From: JBDRNO01 sp043811005
Lineage (GTDB): Bacteria; Bacteroidota; Bacteroidia; NORP154
DNA length: 16,515 bases
Assembly: GCA_043811005.1 (NCBI GenBank)
Contig: JBDRNO010000065.1
Span: 1 to 16,515 of the forward strand
Direction: 5' to 3'
Position 1 is the first letter of the stretch. Each line of letters starts with the position of its first letter. The notes beneath the pieces are model-generated. The model was not told the origin of the DNA. It saw only the letters and a list, made by a program, of their open reading frames with translations, and did not search any database. Positions 1 through 6,259 of the stretch are shown in pieces. A program made the translations under genes and the position numbers.

Positions 1-1
1 T

Positions 2-247
2 AAAGACGGTGTTAATGATGAATTCATTCCCAAAGGAACAGGCATTAATTGGGAAAAGATGTACCTTTGGATATATAATCGCTGGGGTGAAGAAATTTAT
101 TATACAGATAGCGGAAAGCCATGGGACGGAAAAGACAAGGATGGTATTAGCATTGTACAGCAGGATGTATATGTATGGGTAATAGTGGTGAAAGATATTA
201 ATGGAGAAACACACCGTTCCATGGGACATGTTACCCTTTTGCGATAG
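2..247 (+). CDS. C-terminal end of a secreted protein with a T9SS type B sorting domain (5' partial)
   Basis: The frame is open from the left edge and ends at TAG 245-247, leaving 81 residues. They match the type B (CHU_C, gliding-motility-associated) sorting tail of the type IX secretion system: a KDGVNDEF start, then a W-x-x-M-x-L-x-I-Y-N-R-W-G-E segment, a W-D-G-K turn and a Y-V-W-V-I strand with a final T-L-L-R. In this family the domain directs export through the outer membrane via the T9SS and is cleaved or retained at the surface. The cargo lies outside the window, so the function of the protein is unknown. The gene converges on the minus-strand operon that ends at 358, with a hairpin between them. 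Confidence 0.88.
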   Translation, partial: KDGVNDEFIPKGTGINWEKMYLWIYNRWGEEIYYTDSGKPWDGKDKDGISIVQQDVYVWVIVVKDINGETHRSMGHVTLLR

Positions 248-317
248 TCTTTTTAAGGGAATAAAATAGTAACCGGGCAGATAGTATATGTTTTGGTTTT
301 ACTATTCATCTGATGTG

Positions 318-350
318 AGCTTTCCAAAAGTTCTGAACTATTGGAAAGCT
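318..350. terminator. Hairpin between convergent genes, probable bidirectional terminator
   Basis: Arms AGCTTTCCAA (318-327) and TTGGAAAGCT (341-350) are perfect 10-bp inverted complements. The 13-nt loop contains a second inverted pair, AGTTC and GAACT, so the hairpin can extend almost to its centre. It lies between a plus-strand gene ending at 247 and a minus-strand gene ending at 358. The U-tracts on either side are weak, so a factor-independent terminator is probable, not certain. Confidence 0.6.
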
Positions 351-357
351 TGTCATT

Positions 358-810
358 TTATTCATCAAACATTGAACCTATAGTGAATGTCATTGACGGA
401 AGTTTTCTTATTAAACCATCAGAACATAAACACTTAATATTCTTAAAATAAATTCTCTGACCTTTTCCCGCATTCCTGATATGTTTTTTCATTTCGCTGC
501 TTATTTCATTGCATTCTGTTCCACGGATAATTTCCACACTCCCTATATTCATTACCATATCAAATGCAACTACCTTATACTTGTCGTCAACATTTTTTCT
601 CTCGACACCAATTAACTCATCTATTGTTATTCCATCAGCGCCAATTAACTCCTCAATTGTTATTGCTCCCCTCGTTTTATTGGCAATTTTTGGAATCAGG
701 TTTATTTCTTCGGTTGGCTTTTTTACCTTGAAGGTTCCTTTTTCAGTATCTTGACTGTATAAGTTGATGCTAATTAATAAGAATGTCATTATAATTAAAA
801 GCCTGTTCAT
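358..810 (-). CDS. Small secreted protein with a GldM C-terminal-like domain
   Basis: The start at 810 gives 150 residues beginning with a signal peptide (MNRLLIIMTFLLISINLYSQ). An in-frame ATG at 867 would give 169 residues. I prefer 810 because it puts the signal peptide at the N-terminus and because the stretch between the two ATGs is a 9-bp GCAAAG-type repeat that is usually intergenic. The C-terminal half runs KVVAFDM, then S-E-M-K-K-H-I, G-K-G-Q-R-I-Y-F-K-N-I-K, and R-K-L-P-S-M-T-F-T-I. That resembles the last beta-sandwich of GldM, the periplasmic shaft protein of the T9SS/gliding machinery. Before it sits a tandem 11-residue duplication. The protein is far shorter than GldM (about 500 residues) and lacks its membrane anchor. 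It is the third gene of the sigma-factor operon. The role is unknown; a periplasmic partner of envelope machinery is an inference. Confidence 0.7.
   Translation of the reverse strand: MNRLLIIMTFLLISINLYSQDTEKGTFKVKKPTEEINLIPKIANKTRGAITIEELIGADGITIDELIGVERKNVDDKYKVVAFDMVMNIGSVEIIRGTECNEISSEMKKHIRNAGKGQRIYFKNIKCLCSDGLIRKLPSMTFTIGSMFDE
608..673. repeat. 33-bp tandem duplication inside the GldM-C-like gene
   Basis: Two adjacent 33-bp units (608-640 and 641-673) both begin CCAATTAACTC and share ATTGTTATT. Because 33 is a multiple of three, the result is two 11-residue protein repeats, roughly ITIEELIGADG and ITIDELIGVER. The copies have diverged at several positions, so the duplication is not very recent. 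Confidence 0.75.
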
Positions 811-821
811 TGTTATAAAAA

Positions 822-848
822 GCTTTGCGCCCTTTGCGATCTTTGCGG
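822..848. repeat. 9-bp periodic GCAAAG repeat
   Basis: On the minus strand GCAAAG occurs three times at exactly 9-bp spacing (CTTTGC on the plus strand at 823, 832 and 841). From memory, GCAAAG-type short tandem repeats are widespread between genes in Bacteroidetes and other bacteria. It lies just upstream of the preferred start at 810. Confidence 0.6.
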
Positions 849-870
849 GAAACATATTAATCCTCATGTT

Positions 871-2580
871 TTAAATATTTAAAATTTCTTTTACCTCCTC
901 TACCGTTTCAAATTCCCTATCAATCAACTTCATTTTAAAAGTATATGGGCCTCTCTTGCCGGGAACAGCGGAGAATGCATTGTAATCGAATACTGCCAAT
1001 TCATTATCAGGCGTAACTCCCCAAAGCATATTTTTTACTTTCGGGTTATACCTGAACTGAACATATTGGTTTGAATAATAAGTAAACATTGCATTCCTGT
1101 TCTTTTCCACCAGGTAAACCCTGTCCAAATTTAAAGCATTTTCCTGCTCATCCTGAAATTCAGCAGTAATGATATTTCCTTTTGGAAAATTTATTGGCTT
1201 GTCACAATTCCAAACACCAAATCCGTTTATTGTAAATGCACGGAAAACTTTTTGTCTCGTACTAACTGCTAAAAAGGCTTTTCTTTTCTGCTCCTCCCAC
1301 GCTTTCTGCCGCGCTATTTGCTCTTGCTCCAGCTTTTTTATTTGCGCTTCATATTCTTCCTGTTTCCTCTTTTCTTCTGCCTTGCGCTTTTCAAGTTTAT
1401 CCCGGTATTGCTGAAAATTTTGCTCGTAAACCTGCATTGCTTCATCATAATCTTTTCCTTCAAACACCGGATAAACCACAAAAGTATGAGAATCCTTTCC
1501 TTTGGTTAACGTCAGGTTGTAACTAATGCCTTTTTTATTTTCTGTGATCGTGGCATCTTCCCAAAGTATGTTATATAGCTCAGGTTTGAAATTTTTATTC
1601 TCCTCCCCTATCTCAAACTGCATATCCTTGTAAACAGTGATCTCGGGAAATTCCTTTGGGTCAACTGCTATGTTAAAGCTGTACCTCTGTTTATTGAGCT
1701 TTTTGGGCTTAAGGGGTTTTTGTTTTTCGATCTTTGCAATTTGTTTTTTAATGGTTTTAATCTCTTCAGAAAGTACACCGGTAATTTCTCCTTCAGGAGT
1801 TAACTCTGTGTCTCTATCAATTTCATCTTCAAACACACTGCCGGCTTCAGTTGCTTCATCAGTTACATCCTGCCTTATCACATTATCTTTTCCTTTAAAT
1901 GCCCAGTTCCCGTTTGCAGTATCCAGTTGGTACAGATTGTATTGTGTCCCGTCATAATAAGATGCCATTTTAATTTCAATTTCTTTACCGGGGTTCATGA
2001 AAACGGGCTTGCTGTCTTTGAATGCAAGTATCTCAATCATGCCTGCCGATTCGAAATGATATTGGTTTCCTGCCGAATCATAAGTCATGGGAATACCGCT
2101 GACAAAAAAATCCACGGGATCATGAAGCTCCCGGTAACGGAGTTCAACAACTCCTTCAACCAATTCGCCTTTCTCATCTGCAAATGCATTTTGTGGTATC
2201 TTTATCTTCGACCCGGTGGGATGATCCAATTCCGCCCCTTTTTCAGTATTTACGCTGTATTTCTCAAACTCAATATCAACACCCTGGAATGGAGAATCTA
2301 CAAATGGGACTAAACCTGGTAAGCTCCTCTCTCCAGGTTCATATACGTAACTTTGATCTGCAGCAGGTGTTTCATCCTTATTTTGTACAAACTGTACATA
2401 TATTATAACAGATACTGCAACAACAACAGTAACTGCAGCGCTTGAGAAAAACCAGGGTTTTTTGAAAAAAGGTTGGGTTAACTTAGTGTAACTTTTAAAC
2501 ACTTTGCTAAAGTCTCTCCGGTTGGCTATCTCTCCAGGTGTGACTTTAGGTCGGTTTATATTTACTTTATAATTTTTCAT
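871..2580 (-). CDS. Single-pass membrane protein co-transcribed with an ECF sigma factor (putative anti-sigma or envelope sensor)
   Basis: A 569-residue protein. About 43 mostly basic N-terminal residues precede one hydrophobic segment at 44-65 (FFSSAAVTVVVAVSVIIYV). The long remainder should lie in the periplasm. Residues about 100-230 look beta-rich, with a TGSKIKIPQNAF motif and a VELRYRELHDPVDFFVSGIP motif that I associate with Bacteroidetes proteins next to sigma factors, but I cannot name a family. Residues about 380-435 form a charged coiled coil (EKRKAEEKRKQEEYEAQIKK and following). The gene starts 6 nt after the sigma-factor gene stops, so the two are surely translated from one mRNA. 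Such pairing and the short cytosolic N-terminus fit an anti-sigma factor or envelope sensor. No FecR or zinc-binding ZAS motif is visible, so the anti-sigma role rests on context only. Confidence 0.75.
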   Translation of the reverse strand: MKNYKVNINRPKVTPGEIANRRDFSKVFKSYTKLTQPFFKKPWFFSSAAVTVVVAVSVIIYVQFVQNKDETPAADQSYVYEPGERSLPGLVPFVDSPFQGVDIEFEKYSVNTEKGAELDHPTGSKIKIPQNAFADEKGELVEGVVELRYRELHDPVDFFVSGIPMTYDSAGNQYHFESAGMIEILAFKDSKPVFMNPGKEIEIKMASYYDGTQYNLYQLDTANGNWAFKGKDNVIRQDVTDEATEAGSVFEDEIDRDTELTPEGEITGVLSEEIKTIKKQIAKIEKQKPLKPKKLNKQRYSFNIAVDPKEFPEITVYKDMQFEIGEENKNFKPELYNILWEDATITENKKGISYNLTLTKGKDSHTFVVYPVFEGKDYDEAMQVYEQNFQQYRDKLEKRKAEEKRKQEEYEAQIKKLEQEQIARQKAWEEQKRKAFLAVSTRQKVFRAFTINGFGVWNCDKPINFPKGNIITAEFQDEQENALNLDRVYLVEKNRNAMFTYYSNQYVQFRYNPKVKNMLWGVTPDNELAVFDYNAFSAVPGKRGPYTFKMKLIDREFETVEEVKEILNI

Positions 2581-2586
2581 TGTATT

Positions 2587-3159
2587 TTATTGTTTTGATG
2601 TTATTGTCTTTTTTAGTTTATCAAGAATGCGGTATAGCTTTACCTTGGCATTGTTTTCGGTAATATCGAGCATCTCCCCTATTTCACTGAATGGCCTTTT
2701 TTCAAAGTAGCGCATCTCAACCAGTTGTAATTCCTGTTCAGGTAATTGGGATATTGCTTCAATCAATTTATCATGATATTTCTCCAATTTATCCTCCTTG
2801 ATCTCATCAATGATGTCGTAAACCTGATAAGATTCAATGTTGATTGTTCTCTGTGCTTTGTTATCCCTGAATAATTGGTTGACTTCACTATACGCGATCC
2901 GGTAAAGCCATGAAGCAAAAGGCACACCCCGGAACTCGTACCTGTAAAGGTTCAACATTGCCTTAAGAAACACCTCAGAAGCAGTATCAAAGGCGAGTTC
3001 TTTATCGTCAAGCCGCTGGTAGATGAAGCGGAATATCTGCTCGTGGTACTTTTTGTACAGCGCTTCAAACTTTGCAGGGTCTTTCCTGGCTGCCTTTATA
3101 CATGCCTCCTCGTTAACTATCTGTTCATCTGTTGAATGGTATTTTGATCCTATTGGCAT
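2587..3159 (-). CDS. ECF-type RNA polymerase sigma-70 factor
   Basis: A 190-residue protein of the usual ECF length. Region 2 spans residues about 28-98: ALYKKYHEQIFRFIYQRL, then A-F-D-T-A-S-E-V-F-L-K-A, then the F-A-S-W-L-Y-R-I-A motif of regions 2.3-2.4. Region 4 spans about 130-185: LPEQELQLVEMRYFEKRPFSEIGEMLDITENNAKVKLYRILDKL, seen as a helix-turn-helix split over L-P-E-Q-E, F-S-E-I-G and A-K-V-K-L-Y-R. It directs RNA polymerase to a specific promoter set, typically in response to envelope conditions when paired with a membrane partner. It is the first gene of a three-gene operon (3159 to 358). A TAnnTTTG-like promoter lies at 3250-3257. The target regulon cannot be read from the window. 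Confidence 0.93.
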   Translation of the reverse strand: MPIGSKYHSTDEQIVNEEACIKAARKDPAKFEALYKKYHEQIFRFIYQRLDDKELAFDTASEVFLKAMLNLYRYEFRGVPFASWLYRIAYSEVNQLFRDNKAQRTINIESYQVYDIIDEIKEDKLEKYHDKLIEAISQLPEQELQLVEMRYFEKRPFSEIGEMLDITENNAKVKLYRILDKLKKTITSKQ

Positions 3160-3249
3160 GAGAGTTTATTTTACTTTCATTTGTATAACGTAATAAGTGA
3201 AAAAAGATACGGGATTTTTTTACATTTTTTTGAAAGAAGAAGTAATATG

Positions 3250-3282
3250 CAAAGTTAAAGAGAAAACCTCACAGGTTTCAAA
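3250..3282 (-). promoter_or_regulatory. Putative Bacteroidetes-type promoter of the sigma-factor operon
   Basis: Read on the minus strand, TAACTTTG (plus 3250-3257) matches the -7 consensus TAnnTTTG. A TTTG (plus 3279-3282) lies 21 bp upstream, in range for the -33 element. The -33 match falls inside the loop and right arm of the palindrome at 3263-3297. The leader to the sigma start at 3159 would be about 85 nt. An ECF-dependent promoter may exist in addition and is not recognisable here. Confidence 0.4.
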
Positions 3283-3297
3283 AACCTGTGAGGTTTT
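3263..3297. repeat. Perfect 16-bp inverted repeat with 3-nt loop (terminator-like palindrome)
   Basis: Arms AAAACCTCACAGGTTT (3263-3278) and AAACCTGTGAGGTTTT (3282-3297) are fully complementary and are followed by a T-run. The shape is that of a bidirectional intrinsic terminator. It sits between divergent genes, though, where no adjacent gene ends. From memory, palindromes of the AACCTGTGAGGTT type are dispersed in many copies in Bacteroidetes genomes, so it is best read as a dispersed palindromic element. Confidence 0.75.
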
Positions 3298-3365
3298 TTG
3301 AGATGACAGTATTTTCCCGGGAAATAAGTATTTTCACAAACCACATAAACAATATTGGTGTTTTG

Positions 3366-3404
3366 AAAAATCAATAAAAACAATAAATAACCATGAAATC
3401 TTTA
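3366..3404. repeat. Left copy of an imperfect direct repeat flanking the MFS gene
   Basis: This 39-bp stretch matches 4758-4795 at about 35 positions. Both copies are A-rich and both contain ACCATGAAAT, which looks like the start of a gene. The low complexity makes the match less impressive than its length suggests. Confidence 0.45.
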
Positions 3405-3491
3405 CTGCCAACTTTAATTGTTATGTTGTTCATCTTTTCATATATTAATATAATTTCGCATTTTCTCTTATTTTACTTATTCAAAAGTTGA
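3393..3491 (+). other. Short hydrophobic open frame of 32 codons, probably not a functional gene
   Basis: An ATG at 3393 opens 32 codons starting MKSLLPTLIVMLFIFSYINI and ending at TGA 3489-3491. The sequence looks like a signal peptide or membrane segment with nothing after it. It starts inside the direct repeat at 3366-3404, and the putative MFS promoter lies within it. A decayed gene start is more likely than a leader peptide, but neither can be excluded. The rest of the 370-bp gap 3160-3529 holds only the promoter motifs and the palindrome described separately. Confidence 0.2.
3426..3458 (+). promoter_or_regulatory. Putative promoter of the MFS gene
   Basis: TAATTTCG (3451-3458) fits a TAnnTTYG -7 element, with TTG (3426-3428) 22 bp upstream as a -33 element. 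Transcription would give a leader of about 65 nt before the ATG at 3530. The TTCG variant and the AT-rich context make this a modest call. Confidence 0.35.
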
Positions 3492-3529
3492 GTTCACTCT
3501 AAAAGTATAAAAATAAAAAAGGAATTAAT

Positions 3530-4714
3530 ATGCTCAGCAGTCAACAAAATATATTAAAGAATAAAAATATTTATCTCATATTCTCAGTCACGCTATTTGC
3601 GGTGATGGGTGTGGCAAGTATTACCCCTGCTTTCCCCTCTATTATTAAGTGTTTTTCTCTTAGCGGGAAAGAGGTCACCTTGCTTATCACTGTTTTCACA
3701 CTTCCGGGTATGTTTCTTGCCCCATTTACAGGTATATTGGCTGACAAATATGGCCGCAAAACAATTCTTATCCCTTCTCTTTTACTTTTCGGTTTAGCAG
3801 GTGTTGCATGTTCGTTCCAGGATGATTTTCAGGGATTACTTTTATTCCGTTTCTTTCAGGGTTTGGGCGCTACTTCTCTGGGTTCTATAAATATTACACT
3901 TATAGGCGACCTGTATTCTGGTAACCAGCGTACTCAGGCAATGGGATATAATTCCAGTGTGTTAAGTATCGGCATAGCTGTTTACCCTGTTGTTGGCGGG
4001 GCGCTTGCTACCATAAACTGGCAATACATCTTTTATTTGCCGGCTCTTGCATTACCACTTGTATTTATCATCCTGTTTGCATTGGATAATCCTGCAGTCA
4101 ATAACAAAGTGCCTATTAAAGAATACCTGGAAAAATTATGGAAGACCATATACCGGAAAGATGTATGGGGATTATTCTTTATTAATATATTGACGTTCAT
4201 TGTATTGTATGGAGCTTACCTCTCTTTTTTCCCTATTATGATGGAAAGGCGTTTCTCTGCTAATCCTTTTACCATTGGGATCGTGATGTCTTCAATGTCG
4301 TTAATAACGGCTGTAACTTCATCACAACTTGGCAGGATCAGGAAGAAAGTTGCAGCCAAATCACTATTGTATTTTTGTGCTGTTTTTTATGCCGCTTCTC
4401 TTTTTCTGTTGGCATTTGCTTATATATGGCTGGTTTTGATCATATCTGTTATGTTTTTCGGACTCGTACATGGATTATTAATTCCGAATATCCAGACCAT
4501 GCTTGTTGGATTGGCTCCCACGAGTGAAAGAGCGGCTTTTATGTCCTTAAACAGTACTGTGTTGAGGGCAGGTCAAACAATTGGGCCTGTCTTAATAGGG
4601 TTTTTCTATTTTGATCAGGAGCTTCAATATGTGTTTATAGCAGGTGCCGTGGTTGCTCTTAGCATGATATTTTTCGTAAGGTTCATGGTTAAAACAGAAA
4701 ATGATACTAAATAA
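3530..4714 (+). CDS. MFS transporter, probable drug/metabolite:H+ antiporter (DHA1-like)
   Basis: A 394-residue protein of the length usual for 12-helix major facilitator superfamily exporters. Hydrophobic segments are spread along the whole chain. The cytoplasmic loop between helices 2 and 3 carries MFS motif A as GILADKYGRK (residues 68-77). An RFFQGLGA stretch near residue 105 is helix 4 of drug:H+ antiporters. It should sit in the inner membrane and export small hydrophobic compounds with proton influx; the substrate is not readable. The ATG at 3530 is preceded by AAAAAAGGAA, one of the few Shine-Dalgarno-like sequences here. The gene stands alone, converges on the oxidoreductase operon and is bracketed by imperfect direct repeats, so it could be a later arrival. 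Confidence 0.9.
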   Translation: MLSSQQNILKNKNIYLIFSVTLFAVMGVASITPAFPSIIKCFSLSGKEVTLLITVFTLPGMFLAPFTGILADKYGRKTILIPSLLLFGLAGVACSFQDDFQGLLLFRFFQGLGATSLGSINITLIGDLYSGNQRTQAMGYNSSVLSIGIAVYPVVGGALATINWQYIFYLPALALPLVFIILFALDNPAVNNKVPIKEYLEKLWKTIYRKDVWGLFFINILTFIVLYGAYLSFFPIMMERRFSANPFTIGIVMSSMSLITAVTSSQLGRIRKKVAAKSLLYFCAVFYAASLFLLAFAYIWLVLIISVMFFGLVHGLLIPNIQTMLVGLAPTSERAAFMSLNSTVLRAGQTIGPVLIGFFYFDQELQYVFIAGAVVALSMIFFVRFMVKTENDTK

Positions 4715-4757
4715 TAACTGTGTACTCTGCGGTAAAATAAATAATGTCCGGTACTTT

Positions 4758-4795
4758 AAAAATCAACAAAAAAATAAACAACCATGAAATATTTA
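4758..4795. repeat. Right copy of the imperfect direct repeat, with a 12-codon gene-start remnant
   Basis: It matches 3366-3404 with four differences including one gap. The ATG at 4784 opens MKYLLSLLFFLF and stops at TAA 4820-4822, which looks like the beginning of a signal peptide cut off by a stop. Just before it, 4718-4737 carries CTGTGTACTCTGCGGTAAAA, a sequence I remember as a frequent intergenic repeat in Bacteroidetes. Confidence 0.4.
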
Positions 4796-4914
4796 TTATC
4801 TTTATTATTTTTTCTGTTTTAACAATTCCTTTCAATCCCAATTTCGCACCTCCCCGTTCTATAATTATCTGCTACTATCGCTTACTGGTCATTGTAATAA
4901 TCATTGTTAATTGT

Positions 4915-4935
4915 CAACTGCCTACTGCCAACTTC
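4915..4935. repeat. Three heptad units of CAACTGC type
   Basis: CAACTGC (4915), CTACTGC (4922) and CAACTTC (4929) form a 7-bp tandem array that ends two bases before the stop codon of the oxidoreductase alpha gene. From memory, short CAACTGC arrays recur between genes in this phylum. Confidence 0.5.
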
Positions 4936-4937
4936 CC

Positions 4938-6161
4938 TTATTCCAGGTCAATCCACTTTACCTCCACAGGATCATTAAATCCATACTCAATAATCTTTTC
5001 AATAGTAGCAGGCGGGACATCCCTGCCCCCTACTCCGGCATATACATCATATATTTTAAATGACTTCATGTAAAGCGCCCGTTTCATCTCCATCATTAAT
5101 GCGCCTTCATTATCGCCCATAAAATTCCTTTCAATATTTACAATGATGCAATCATCAGAAACATCCTGCAATACATTTAAAACAGATTTTTTCGGAAAGG
5201 GTTTAAACAACCTGATCTTAAGCAATCCAACATCGGGATGAGACTTGATAACACCTCTTACTGTTGTTGTAATAGTAGAAAGTGTGACCAGTATCATTTT
5301 TGTACCAGGATGAATATTCACGGCTTCAACAGCAGCACATCTTCTGCCGAAGTGTTTTTCAAAATCACTGCCGGTTGAATTTATCAGGCCTTCCGCTTTT
5401 TTAATATCCTGCCAGTACTTATAGTTAAATTTATCATATTGGTCGGGAGGTACAAGCCCGCCATACGCTTTGGGTTTATTTGTATCAATCTCACTACCTT
5501 TGAATTTGCGCGGTGGTAGAAATTCATCTACCAGGTCAATATCCGGCATCCATACATTCTCGCTGGTGTGGCTTTGATAAAAAGCGTCAAGGACAACAAG
5601 GACAGGTATATCAAGTTGTTCCGCTACTTTATATGCCTGGATAATACTGTCAAGAACCTCCTGGGAACTTTCACCGTAAAGCTGTATCCAGCCGGTATCT
5701 CTCTGGGCAAGCGAATCTGATTGGTCTGACCAGATGTTCCAGGGAATAGAAGGTCTGCCGACATTACACACAACCACCGGCTGCCTGAAATGTGCAATTG
5801 CGTGCAATGCTTCATGAGCATAGAACAATCCCTGCCCGCTGGTAGCGGTAAATACCCTTTCACCAACCATAGACGCTCCCAAAGCTGCTGCAAAAACCGA
5901 ATGCTCACTATCCATGTTAATAAAAGTTGTATCGAAGTCTTCCCTGGCAGCTAAAACAGAAAGCTCTTCCACTATTGTTGTTTGAGGAGTGATGGGATAA
6001 GCGGGGATAAATCCGGCTCTGCATATCTTTGCTCCTTCTGCAGCAGCAAAATTCCCCTTTAATATCTTTTGGGTATGCCTTGGATACTTTGGTTGTATGT
6101 CCGTTGCCTTTACTTTTGAATCAGGGACTTCTTTGATCGTGGCGTTTTTTGTTGTTGACAT
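4938..6161 (-). CDS. porA: 2-oxoacid (pyruvate-type):acceptor oxidoreductase, alpha subunit
   Basis: A 407-residue protein matching the alpha subunit of pyruvate:ferredoxin oxidoreductase-type enzymes, which oxidatively decarboxylate a 2-oxoacid to acyl-CoA and pass electrons to ferredoxin. It shows AAAEGAKICRAGFIPAYPITPQT (key residues YPITPQT at 55-61), the D-S-E-H-S-V-F-A-A-A-L-G-A-S patch (84-97) and TATSGQGL (105-112). The second domain carries LFKPFP (318-323) and the N-I-E-R-N segment (342-346). It acts in the cytosol with gamma, delta and beta subunits. It lies 98 nt downstream of the gamma/NADPH/ferredoxin fusion gene, in the same orientation. The TPP-binding beta gene that normally follows is not present: the next gene converges from the other side. 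Substrate specificity (pyruvate, 2-oxoglutarate, branched-chain or aromatic 2-oxoacids) cannot be fixed from sequence by eye. Confidence 0.9.
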   Translation of the reverse strand: MSTTKNATIKEVPDSKVKATDIQPKYPRHTQKILKGNFAAAEGAKICRAGFIPAYPITPQTTIVEELSVLAAREDFDTTFINMDSEHSVFAAALGASMVGERVFTATSGQGLFYAHEALHAIAHFRQPVVVCNVGRPSIPWNIWSDQSDSLAQRDTGWIQLYGESSQEVLDSIIQAYKVAEQLDIPVLVVLDAFYQSHTSENVWMPDIDLVDEFLPPRKFKGSEIDTNKPKAYGGLVPPDQYDKFNYKYWQDIKKAEGLINSTGSDFEKHFGRRCAAVEAVNIHPGTKMILVTLSTITTTVRGVIKSHPDVGLLKIRLFKPFPKKSVLNVLQDVSDDCIIVNIERNFMGDNEGALMMEMKRALYMKSFKIYDVYAGVGGRDVPPATIEKIIEYGFNDPVEVKWIDLE

Positions 6162-6259
6162 GTTGAATTTTAGTTAAAATAATTCTGAGTTTATACACTC
6201 TTTGTTAGCTAATCACTCATTTGTTTGCTTTGATGATTTTTTGGTTTTGTTATGTATTG

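Noticed and set aside
4715..4937. Remnant of the missing oxidoreductase beta subunit gene
   Set aside because: Neither strand shows any TPP-binding or beta-subunit motif; the gap holds only repeats and a short gene-start remnant.
4744..5073. Plus-strand open frame of 109 codons overlapping the alpha-subunit end
   Set aside because: It lies antisense to the conserved end of the alpha gene and reads as low-complexity sequence with no family features.
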